Positions 33,518 through 40,348 of a DNA stretch of 64,000 bases are shown here, one piece after another (positions within the stretch are counted from its first letter, which is position 1; the number at the start of each line of letters is the position of its first letter). The translations under genes and the position numbers were made by a program. The notes below the pieces were generated by a model. The model did no database searches, was not told the origin of the DNA, and saw only the letters and a program-made list of their open reading frames with translations. The stretch comes from Sporosarcina luteola (lineage in GTDB: Bacteria; Bacillota; Bacilli; Bacillales_A; Planococcaceae). The stretch covers positions 679,857 to 743,856 of the forward strand of contig NZ_JAMBOI010000001.1 of the NCBI RefSeq assembly GCF_023715535.1. Reading direction: 5' to 3'.

Positions 33518-34603
33518 TCAGCCTTGCACATCCTTTGTAGCTGCATGTTTGATCTTTCTACGTTGGTCGTATATATTGCGTACAATCACTTTTCCGACTG
33601 CATATACAGGCACGCCAACGATAATACCGACGAAACCGGCGATATTGCCCGCTGCAAGGATGATTGTAATAACAGTGAGCGGGTGAATGTCGAGCGATTT
33701 GCCCATGACGTTCGGCGTGATAAGATTGCTGTCGATTTGCTGGGCTACGAGTGTCACGATCGCTACACCGATGACAAGTTTAGGTTTATCCATAAAAGCG
33801 ATGATAAGAGCCGGCGCAACCGCAATCCATGGTCCGATGAAAGGAATCAAGTTCATGAATAGCGCGAAGATGGCAAGAAGCAATGCGTATTCAAGACCTA
33901 ATATTAAATATCCGATGAAGATGAGAGTTGCCAGGATTGTACTGATCAGGAATTGTCCCTGAATGTAAGAACGCAGTACGTTGTCAATGTCGCTCAAGGT
34001 TTTTTTAACCCATTCACGCCGCTCGCCACTGAACAGGTCGTAAATGATCGGTGCAAACTTTTCATGGTCCTTCAACATGAAAATGAAGAAGAACGGCACC
34101 AATATAAGCAGGAATATCGCTTGGAAGAAGGATTGTAAAAATTGGACGATCCATTTTCCGAAATTCACAGCAATTGCCTGAATCGTATCTGTGGCACTGT
34201 CGATTGACCCTTGCAGGCTAGGAGGTAAATAATCTTCCAGATTACCGAACATACTTCTCATATCATCGAATTTCTTCGACAAGGTTGGCGCGTTTTCGAC
34301 AAGATTATTCACCTGTCTCGTTACATGGGGGCCTATGATGGAAATGAAAATTGCCAGTACGATGACCAAGCCCGCCAAGATGATCAGAATACTTCCCCAA
34401 CGCGGGATATTACGACTTTCCAGGAAACGTTGGATCGGTTCAGTCATGTAATAAAGCACACCACCGAGCAGCAATGGCAAAATAATCGCTTTTATAATAA
34501 TGATGACCGGCGCAAATATGAAACTGATTTCCATGAAATATTTTATGATTAAGATGGCCAATAAAATGCCGACACCAACTTGGAACCAAAGCTTCTTTGT
34601 CAA
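33518..34603 (-). CDS. AI-2E family transporter (PerM/YtvI-like)
   Basis: A 361-residue protein with about eight helices; LMNLIPFIGPWIAVAPALIIAF, QQIDSNLITPNVMGKSLDIHPLTVI and FVGIIVGVPVYAVGKVI are the signature C-terminal segments of the AI-2E exporter family. Some members are Na+/H+ antiporters rather than autoinducer exporters. It begins with TTG at 34603 after AAAGGACGTGGG. Monocistronic. Confidence 0.9.
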   Translation of the reverse strand: MTKKLWFQVGVGILLAILIIKYFMEISFIFAPVIIIIKAIILPLLLGGVLYYMTEPIQRFLESRNIPRWGSILIILAGLVIVLAIFISIIGPHVTRQVNNLVENAPTLSKKFDDMRSMFGNLEDYLPPSLQGSIDSATDTIQAIAVNFGKWIVQFLQSFFQAIFLLILVPFFFIFMLKDHEKFAPIIYDLFSGERREWVKKTLSDIDNVLRSYIQGQFLISTILATLIFIGYLILGLEYALLLAIFALFMNLIPFIGPWIAVAPALIIAFMDKPKLVIGVAIVTLVAQQIDSNLITPNVMGKSLDIHPLTVITIILAAGNIAGFVGIIVGVPVYAVGKVIVRNIYDQRRKIKHAATKDVQG

Positions 34604-34702
34604 TTTCCCACGTCCTTTACCGTCTACAATAGTGTTTATTCAAGTATACGGTTTATTACGGTTGGTGTCGAAAAAAGTTTCACTATTATCGGTTTCAATT
34701 TT

Positions 34703-35551
34703 TTATCGGTGAAGACGCAGAATGATTCCATTTCCAGACGGATCTTCCGTTATAAATTGGCCTGGTTTGGATTCCACAATAGCACCTGATTCTTCAATTT
34801 TTCCGATTGCCGCAGCCAAAGTCGTTTCGTCAGGATAGACAAGTGTGTAAGCTTGAAGACCTGCGCTTTCTTCGGACGGTCGGGGCGCTCCTGCTCCATT
34901 CCACGTATTCAGTCCAAGATGATGGTGATAATTCCCCGTCGACATGAATAATGCTTGCGGATAATGTGTGGCAACTCTGAAACCTAACGCTTCATAAAAT
35001 GCTTGTGTCTCTGGAAGGCTTGCGACGTGGAGATGGACATGTCCCATGAGTGTTCCTTCGGGCAGACCATTCCATTCCTCATTCCCGCTTTCTTCAACAA
35101 TAGCTCTTGCATCAAGCGGGTCCGTGCTCATCGCGACGAAATCATTTTGCCATTTCCAAGTTTCCGGTTCCCGATCACGGTAAATCTCAATTCCGTTTCC
35201 GTCAGGATCGGATAAGTACAGTGCTTCACTCACGAGATGATCTGAAGCCCCAAGGCGTACTTCGTTCTCTGAAAAATGCTTAATCGCTTTTCCGAGATCT
35301 GCTCGTGTCGGCAACAAAAGCGCGAAATGATATAGCCCTGTTCGTCTTGGCTCTTTCGGATGTATTTGCTCCGGTTGCTCCATTACGAGCAACGGATTTT
35401 TGCCATCGGCTGTTAAGATTACGCGATTATCATCCTTTTCCAACACGTCGAATCCGATGATTTCTGTATAGAAGCTTGTCAATTTGTTCAGGTCAGTCAC
35501 TTTCAAAACGACTTCCCCTGTGTATATATGTGGCGGTTGATGAAAATTCAT
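34703..35551 (-). CDS. catE: VOC family catechol-2,3-dioxygenase (CatE-like)
   Basis: A 282-residue protein with two vicinal-oxygen-chelate domains (about 8-130 and 165-280). HLGLNTW and the metal ligands His..Glu in GHVHLHVASL and GIEIYRDR fit a type I extradiol dioxygenase. Bacillus CatE opens catechol rings in response to thiol-reactive quinones. It is divergent from a YodB/CatR-like HxlR regulator across an inverted repeat, the same arrangement as in B. subtilis quinone-stress genes. Confidence 0.87.
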   Translation of the reverse strand: MNFHQPPHIYTGEVVLKVTDLNKLTSFYTEIIGFDVLEKDDNRVILTADGKNPLLVMEQPEQIHPKEPRRTGLYHFALLLPTRADLGKAIKHFSENEVRLGASDHLVSEALYLSDPDGNGIEIYRDREPETWKWQNDFVAMSTDPLDARAIVEESGNEEWNGLPEGTLMGHVHLHVASLPETQAFYEALGFRVATHYPQALFMSTGNYHHHLGLNTWNGAGAPRPSEESAGLQAYTLVYPDETTLAAAIGKIEESGAIVESKPGQFITEDPSGNGIILRLHR

Positions 35552-35565
35552 TGTTTATTCCTCCC

Positions 35566-35597
35566 AGTAAGTTACTTACTTTATGTAACTAACTTTA
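35566..35597. promoter_or_regulatory. Operator between catE and the HxlR gene
   Basis: AGTTAC (35570-35575) and GTAACT (35585-35590) form an inverted repeat with flanking AGTAAGT/ACTTA extension. It resembles the TTACT/AGTAA-type sites of YodB/CatR. A TATAAT for the regulator follows at 35603-35608. Confidence 0.65.
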
Positions 35598-35654
35598 TAT
35601 GCTATAATGTAGTTTGTCAACAAATAAAGATTTTATGTGAAAGGATTTTGGCAT

Positions 35655-35987
35655 ATGAATGAATTCGAGCTATGTCCACGCTTTGAAAAGACTGTCTCCA
35701 TCTTGAGCCAGAGATGGACTGCGTTGATTTTATACCAACTCATGTCCGGTCCGCAGCGCTTTTGCACGATGACCGACAAATTGGGAGTGAGCGGAAAAAC
35801 GTTGACGGAACGGCTGAAGGATTTGGAGCAGCGCGGGTTCGTCGTACGCGAAGTATATCCCGAAACACCGGTGCGCATCGAGTATTCATTGACGGAGAAG
35901 GGAATGTCTTTGACGCCGATAATGAAAGAGATTGAAGAGTGGTCGAAGGAATGGGTTGAACTTGATTCCCCAACCACAACGAAATGA
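35655..35987 (+). CDS. HxlR family redox regulator (YodB/CatR-like)
   Basis: A 110-residue winged-HTH protein (SILSQRWTALILYQLMSGPQRFCTMTDKLGVSGKTLTERLKDLEQRGFVVREVY). Cys7 in NEFELCPRFEKT is at the position of the redox Cys6 of YodB, modified by quinones and diamide. The frame opens at 35637, but AAAGGA lies 10 nt before ATG 35655. It probably represses itself and catE. Confidence 0.9.
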   Translation: MNEFELCPRFEKTVSILSQRWTALILYQLMSGPQRFCTMTDKLGVSGKTLTERLKDLEQRGFVVREVYPETPVRIEYSLTEKGMSLTPIMKEIEEWSKEWVELDSPTTTK

Positions 35988-36016
35988 AGCCGATTGCACC
36001 CAAGCAACCGGCTTTT
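35987..36016. terminator. Terminator between HxlR and L,D-transpeptidase genes
   Basis: AAGCCG.TTGC-ACCCAA-GCAA.CGGCTTTT, between convergent genes. Confidence 0.75.
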
Positions 36017-36027
36017 CATCTATATTC

Positions 36028-36363
36028 TTACTTATGAATGACGACCGTCGTTCCTAACAGCACTTCCTTGGACAGCTCCAGGACATCTTTGTTATGCATC
36101 CGGATACAGCCGCGCGACACGTTTTTCCCGATGGAAGAAGGATTATTTGTACCATGGATCCCGTAATGGGGTTTGGATAGCCCCATCCAATAAGCACCGA
36201 ACGGACCGCCAGGATTCAGCTGCTTATTAATGATTTTAAATGTCCCGATCGGCGTAGACGTCACAATCCTCCCTACGGCGATCGGATACTTTTTCAGCAA
36301 TCGATCTCCATCAAATAGTTTTAACTCATGCTTTCCAACGGAGATATCAATCCAACGCACCAT
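36028..36363 (-). CDS. Minimal L,D-transpeptidase (YkuD domain)
   Basis: A 111-residue protein that is almost only a YkuD catalytic domain: [30 protein letters not shown] with the catalytic His and Cys (about 83-93). YkuD enzymes form 3-3 peptidoglycan cross-links. There is no signal peptide, LysM or other wall-binding part, as in some spore- or mother-cell-made Bacillus homologues. A TTTGGACGCG array sits in its upstream region. Confidence 0.9.
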   Translation of the reverse strand: MVRWIDISVGKHELKLFDGDRLLKKYPIAVGRIVTSTPIGTFKIINKQLNPGGPFGAYWMGLSKPHYGIHGTNNPSSIGKNVSRGCIRMHNKDVLELSKEVLLGTTVVIHK

Positions 36364-36445
36364 TGCCTTCCCGCCTTCTTAAAAAAGGATTGTTTCTAAT
36401 AGGATACGGTAAAGGATTTCGGCGGACTGGGCGTGGGGGGATTTC

Positions 36446-36613
36446 TTTGGACGCAAAGCGGATCACTTTGGACGGGCGGAAGACTGCTTTGGACGCATAG
36501 CGGGCAACTTTGGACGCATGGAGAGATTCTTTGGACGCAGGGAGGCTTACATTGGACGCGCAAGGGTGCTCTTTGGACGTGGGACCGCTCTTTTTGGACG
36601 CGCGAAAAATATA
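36446..36613 (+). repeat. Tandem 21-bp repeat array, TTTGGACGC family (8 units)
   Basis: Units begin at 36446, 36467, 36488, 36509, 36530, 36551, 36572 and 36593, exactly 21 bp apart. The core TTTGGACGC is kept (one unit ATTGGACGCG); the second half is more diverse than at 26.5 kb. It lies between the L,D-transpeptidase start and the nucleotidyltransferase end. Confidence 0.93.
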
Positions 36614-36653
36614 ATTTAAAAACCGAGCGCAGAATAGCGATCGGCATCCATTT

Positions 36654-36866
36654 TCATTCATTAAATTGAATATCGCCTGCTTCCTTGACGCGCGCAAACC
36701 ATTTCAGCACTCTATTATTATGATCAATGACCTGTCGGGCGGAAAGGCTCCCAGAATTCCACGTACTATGGGTATCTACGACTAACGTGACATCATTGTC
36801 TATACTGAATGTCTTCTCGTAAATGGGAAATCCACGGATGGCCGGGTACATGAATTTCAAGTGCAC
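36654..36866 (-). other. Possible small ORF overlapping the nucleotidyltransferase end
   Basis: A 70-codon frame that overlaps the 3' end of the nucleotidyltransferase gene by 74 bp in another frame. Its second half (TWNSGSLSARQVIDHNNRVLKWFARVKEAGDI) has protein-like composition but no Shine-Dalgarno was seen and no family is recognised. It may be a relic of a longer C-terminus or chance. Confidence 0.25.
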
Positions 36867-37359
36867 TGCGAAGCCATTGACGATCTTTATCGCCTAGCAA
36901 TTCCTTCACAACATGGAAATCAGCGTGGTCCTTCTCTCGCGGATTTTTCGCTTTGTATAGAAGGACAACCGCCGGATGCAAATAAGGAATGCCTTCGTCG
37001 GAAACTGGGAATAGCATTGAACTTGGACAAGTGATTGTCGGATCACGTCTAAAAACCCACCGCTCATTTTCCACTTCATTCAACAAGAATTCCAGACGTT
37101 CCTCGCTTCTCTTATGGTTGCCGTGTAATTCATGGATCGGCAGCTCAAGCATTTCCAAATCCCAATCAAGGAGTTCCCCATTGACCGCTTTTTGAAAGGA
37201 CCAATCGGCTAATACATTCTTCAACCTGCGTTGATCTTCTCGAAGTACAGCGATTTCAATGTCCGAATGTGCCCGTGTTTCATTCCCGACAAAAAGATCT
37301 ATTGCCCATCCACCCGCGATTCCCCAAGGACGATCATAGCAGCCCATCCATTCCGCCAC
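36793..37359 (-). CDS. Nucleotidyltransferase (aminoglycoside adenylyltransferase-like)
   Basis: About 190 residues with WGIAGGWAIDLFVGNETRAHSDIEIAVLREDQRRL, the GG-W and D-x-D metal site of the pol-beta nucleotidyltransferase fold, and HPAVVLLYKAKNPREKDHADF further on. This resembles aminoglycoside/lincosamide adenylyltransferases, but resistance cannot be claimed. The first standard start is GTG 37359, without a ribosome site; the frame runs on upstream (IQIFRSCRK) to an ATT at 37380 placed 6 nt after AGGGGGG, a possible rare start. Confidence 0.75.
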   Translation of the reverse strand: MAEWMGCYDRPWGIAGGWAIDLFVGNETRAHSDIEIAVLREDQRRLKNVLADWSFQKAVNGELLDWDLEMLELPIHELHGNHKRSEERLEFLLNEVENERWVFRRDPTITCPSSMLFPVSDEGIPYLHPAVVLLYKAKNPREKDHADFHVVKELLGDKDRQWLRSALEIHVPGHPWISHLREDIQYRQ

Positions 37360-37407
37360 TTTTCGACATGAACGAAAAATTTGAATCCCCCCTACTATTT
37401 TTCACGT

Positions 37408-37436
37408 AAAAAGGAGCGACAATGTCACTCCTTGAA
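37408..37436 (-). terminator. Terminator of the HTH/F1-beta-like gene
   Basis: Minus-strand GGAG.GACA-TTGTC.CTCC followed by TTTTT. Confidence 0.75.
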
Positions 37437-37484
37437 AGCTTATTTATACTTTATCCGAAACAATATCACTCTTACAACTATATT

Positions 37485-38534
37485 TTATAATTTTCCGACA
37501 CAACTTAGGCTTTCAATACCTTGTGAATCAAATGAGCCATCCAATATCGCTTGCACATCTTTCAAGGTATCTTGAAGACCAACAGATTGACCCTTTTGCC
37601 CGGTGTACTCTTCCGCCACATAGAACGGTTGGGTCAAATACGCCTCCAAGCGCTCTCCGCGTTTATAAGTTTGCACTTCGGACGACGGCAGCTTCTCTTC
37701 CCCGCCTACAGTTACAAGTGAACGTAGCTCCCGGTAACGCCGTAGTAATTTTTGTGCTCGTTGTTGAATGAAGAAATGATTCTGATCCATATGCGAGCCT
37801 TCCAGTACAGATGAAGTGGAGGAAATCGGATTGACTGCAGGATATCGGTGTCTTGCCGATAGATCGGCGTCGAATTGCCAAAGCGTTTCAAGTGGGCCAT
37901 ATGGTAATTCTTCGTCCACTGCCTCTCCTGTCAGATCCAATAGGAACGTCGTGACTGTGTCCATACCGATTTGCTGTAAATGTTCTTGCAGCTCATAGAT
38001 TCCACCTGCCACTACATGACTTTTGTCTGCCGCAAATGCTATTTCCTTTTCAATACCGAGGGCCGCCATTTTTTCATACGTTTCGTCAATCGTTTTTGTT
38101 GTGACATCCACATTTTCCAAAATATCTTCCAGCTCCGGGTAATTTCCTTCGGGCATTAAGAGGAATGTTGTATAACCCTCACGCTTTAACCGATAGAATA
38201 ATTCACTCAAGACAACAAGTTGGCCCATTTGCTTCCGCGCGACTAAACCGACTGTCCCGCCTTTTGCCAACGGTGCGAATAAATCCAATGTTTTAATCTT
38301 TGTTTCGATCATCTCGATCTTCTCCCCCCGGATTATCAATTCATCCAAACTGCACTCCGCCAAATCCGCAAGCGCTACAAGCGTCCTCACTTCCGATTTA
38401 CCGACTGAAATTTTGCCCGTACACAAATTCGAGACTGTAGCTGGGCGCAGCCCGACCGATTTAGCTGCGCTCGTCAAATTCGGCACCCTTCTCCTCAGCA
38501 GTGAAACATTCAATCGAAGATTATCTCTTTCCAC
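37485..38534 (-). CDS. Helix-turn-helix protein fused to a degenerate F1-ATPase beta-like domain
   Basis: A 349-residue protein. Residues 5-68 form an HTH (NLTSAAKSVGLRPATVSNLC then VRTLVALADLAECSLDELI). Residues 75-349 align by eye with the catalytic and C-terminal parts of ATP synthase beta: IETKIKTLDLFAPLAKGG like IETGIKVVDLLAPYAKGG; RYPAVNPISSTSSVL like IYPAVDPLDSTSR; LLRRYRELRSLVTVGG, YLTQPFYVAEEYTGQKG and ILDGSFD like the beta C-terminus. The P-loop is lost (ARKQMGQL in place of GGAGVGKT) and the GERTREGND catalytic Glu segment is absent, so ATP hydrolysis is unlikely. Probably a regulator with a pseudo-ATPase sensor or scaffold; target unknown. ATG start. Confidence 0.8.
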   Translation of the reverse strand: MERDNLRLNVSLLRRRVPNLTSAAKSVGLRPATVSNLCTGKISVGKSEVRTLVALADLAECSLDELIIRGEKIEMIETKIKTLDLFAPLAKGGTVGLVARKQMGQLVVLSELFYRLKREGYTTFLLMPEGNYPELEDILENVDVTTKTIDETYEKMAALGIEKEIAFAADKSHVVAGGIYELQEHLQQIGMDTVTTFLLDLTGEAVDEELPYGPLETLWQFDADLSARHRYPAVNPISSTSSVLEGSHMDQNHFFIQQRAQKLLRRYRELRSLVTVGGEEKLPSSEVQTYKRGERLEAYLTQPFYVAEEYTGQKGQSVGLQDTLKDVQAILDGSFDSQGIESLSCVGKL

Positions 38535-38558
38535 ATTATCACCCCTTACTTTGTATAG

Positions 38559-38616
38559 TAATTTATTTTATTCCAAAGCGCAATAAATAGTTACTCTATA
38601 ACGTAATTTATTTTAC
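38559..38616. promoter_or_regulatory. Identical 13-bp direct repeats upstream of the HTH/F1-beta-like gene
   Basis: GTAATTTATTTTA occurs at 38559-38571 and 38604-38616, 45 bp apart, in the promoter region of the minus-strand gene. A candidate autoregulatory operator. Confidence 0.45.
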
Positions 38617-38732
38617 AATAAAAAAGACGTTAATATTTCGGTACTGGACTTATTGAAAAATCCGGATAGAAATAACGAAGTAGGGAATCTTAACAATGAT
38701 CCAAAATCCAATGTGGGGAAGGTGACGTTTTT

Positions 38733-38873
38733 ATGAATAAAATGGCGATAGCGGCATTAGGGATCGGAGCGGCTTTTCTTATGAGAAATAAAAAAGTCCG
38801 AGGAAAGCTGATGAGGCAGTTCGAATCGCTCGCAGAACCATTCACCTCAAAAAATGGATCACCTTATTCATAA
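38733..38873 (+). CDS. Small DUF3918-like protein A
   Basis: A 46-residue protein, start MNKMAIAALGIGAAFLMRNKKVRGKL, with AAGGTGACG before the ATG. It is a paralogue of the gene at 38991 (same MNK.MA..ALG.GAA.LMRNK...KL pattern). One short hydrophobic helix is followed by a basic stretch, typical of the small DUF3918-type proteins of Bacillales. Function unknown. Divergent from the HTH/F1-beta-like gene. Confidence 0.7.
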   Translation: MNKMAIAALGIGAAFLMRNKKVRGKLMRQFESLAEPFTSKNGSPYS

Positions 38874-38894
38874 GTATCTTTCTCACGGGAAAAT

Positions 38895-38922
38895 CGGCAT
38901 CCTTTACGGGTGCCGTTTTTTT
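38895..38922 (+). terminator. Terminator between the DUF3918-like paralogues
   Basis: CGGCA.CC-TTTAC-GG.TGCCG followed by TTTTTT. Confidence 0.85.
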
Positions 38923-38990
38923 GTGTCTTTGTTTAGACTCTATCAAATCGGGAAAGTATTTTATAAGCAAAAAATTAGGAGGTAACGTTG

Positions 38991-39188
38991 ATGAATAAAA
39001 AAATGGCATTGACCGCTCTTGGGTTAGGCGCAGCATATTTGATGAGAAACAAGGACGCACGAAACAAGTTATCGAAGCAGTTTGATTCATTCGGCTCTAC
39101 GCCTACGAGAGGCGCGAAAGGCTCTCGCACTTCCACTACCACTTCACCCAACCGAAACAAAGGATTGCTGGGCGGTTTATTCAGCTGA
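38991..39188 (+). CDS. Small DUF3918-like protein B
   Basis: A 65-residue paralogue of the preceding gene: MNKKMALTALGLGAAYLMRNKDARNKL then a Ser/Thr/Arg-rich tail ending GLLGGLFS. The ATG at 38991 is 8 nt from AGGAGG. The two copies lie in tandem, each with its own terminator, which points to a local duplication with later loss or gain of the tail. Confidence 0.78.
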   Translation: MNKKMALTALGLGAAYLMRNKDARNKLSKQFDSFGSTPTRGAKGSRTSTTTSPNRNKGLLGGLFS

Positions 39189-39196
39189 AATAAACA

Positions 39197-39230
39197 GGAG
39201 AGGGCGCATGAAATTGCGTCCTCTCCTTTT
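39197..39230. terminator. Terminator between DUF3918-like B and tatC
   Basis: AGGAGAGGGCGC-ATGAAATT-GCGTCCTCTCCTTTT, convergent genes; it overlaps the tatC stop region. Confidence 0.85.
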
Positions 39231-40122
39231 ATTCATTCACCGCAATATTGCGCCTCTCCATGTGAAGAACGATATAAATGCTCGCCTCGTACAGCAAGAT
39301 CATCGGGATAAGTATGATGAGCTGGCTGACGAAATCGGGTGGGGTGATGAGCGCAGAGACAACTGCCAGTATGAGATAGGACCACTTTCTCACTTTGCGT
39401 AATGTGTGAGCTGTCAATACTCCGATTGCGGCCAGGAACATGGCGACGATTGGCAGCTCGAACAAGAGCCCGATCGGCATCGTCGTCATAAGCAGGAACT
39501 TCGCATATTCCTGTGCAGACACCATCACAGTGAAGTTTACGGCTCCTAATGATACGAGGAAGCCGTAACTCAGTGGATTGACGACGAAGTAGCCGAATGC
39601 CAATCCACCGAGGAATAAGAGGAACATGACTGGCGAATACAGGCTAAGAAACTGCTTTTCCTTCAAGTGAAGCCCCGGCTTCACGAATTGCCATAAGAAG
39701 TGGCATAGGAATGGGAGCGATAATCCAAATGCTAAAGCGGTTGAGATGGACATGTAGAATACGACGACTTCCATCGGTCCAAGGACAATCAATTCATGCC
39801 CTCTCGTGGCAATTGGAACCCATAAGTTTACCGTCGCAAATACACCGACAAAAAAGGAAATGAAGACAACAGCACTTTTAATAAGCTGTTTGCGCAAATC
39901 GGTCAGGTGCTCGACAAGTGTTGGATCGTTGTCCGACTTCCCATTGTTGCTATCCGGCGTTTCAATAAAAAGTTCCGGCTTCTGCTGCCCCGAATCCGAT
40001 TCCATCTCAACTTGCTCCTCTAACAGAGGCATCTTATCTTGTTGACTATCTTGCTCCCGCTGTACTGTCATCTTATCAAGAGGGCTTATTATTTTTCGAT
40101 TATGATCTCCGTACGGATCCAT
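39229..40122 (-). CDS. tatC: Sec-independent translocase TatC
   Basis: A 297-residue protein with six helices typical of TatC (VEHLTDLRKQLIKSAVVF; KEKQFLSLYSPVMFLLFLGGLAFGYFVV; FELPIVAMFLAAIGVLTAHTLRKVRKWSYLILAVVSALITPPD). It carries an extra hydrophilic N-terminus of about 65 residues rich in Asp/Gln/Glu (PLDKMTVQREQDSQQDKMPL) not seen in short TatC proteins of about 245 residues. It recognises twin-arginine signals; the likely substrate is the gene at 42077-42829. Confidence 0.94.
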   Translation of the reverse strand: MDPYGDHNRKIISPLDKMTVQREQDSQQDKMPLLEEQVEMESDSGQQKPELFIETPDSNNGKSDNDPTLVEHLTDLRKQLIKSAVVFISFFVGVFATVNLWVPIATRGHELIVLGPMEVVVFYMSISTALAFGLSLPFLCHFLWQFVKPGLHLKEKQFLSLYSPVMFLLFLGGLAFGYFVVNPLSYGFLVSLGAVNFTVMVSAQEYAKFLLMTTMPIGLLFELPIVAMFLAAIGVLTAHTLRKVRKWSYLILAVVSALITPPDFVSQLIILIPMILLYEASIYIVLHMERRNIAVNE

Positions 40123-40134
40123 TTCATCACCTGC

Positions 40135-40329
40135 TTACGAAATATCCGTTTTCTTTGGCGTATCCTTTACTTCTTCATCTTCAAGTATGTCGCGGGCTGA
40201 TTTTTTGAATTCTGCCAATGTCTTACCGACCGCAGAGCCGACTTCCGGTAACTTTCGAGGCCCGAATAAAATAAGGACGATGACTAAGATAATAATTAAT
40301 CCAGGAACGCCAATAGCTGCTAAATTCAT
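40135..40329 (-). CDS. tatA: Sec-independent translocase TatA
   Basis: A 64-residue protein with one helix ([39 protein letters not shown]), the F-G-P-x-K-L-P hinge and an amphipathic helix: a classic TatA. Placed 12 bp before tatC. Together they form a minimal TatAC system. Start ATG with AGGGAGAAG. Confidence 0.95.
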   Translation of the reverse strand: MNLAAIGVPGLIIILVIVLILFGPRKLPEVGSAVGKTLAEFKKSARDILEDEEVKDTPKKTDIS

Positions 40330-40348
40330 ATGAAACTTCTCCCTTCAT

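Noticed and set aside
36793..37359. Antibiotic resistance claim for the nucleotidyltransferase
   Set aside because: Fold motifs alone do not show aminoglycoside or lincosamide specificity.
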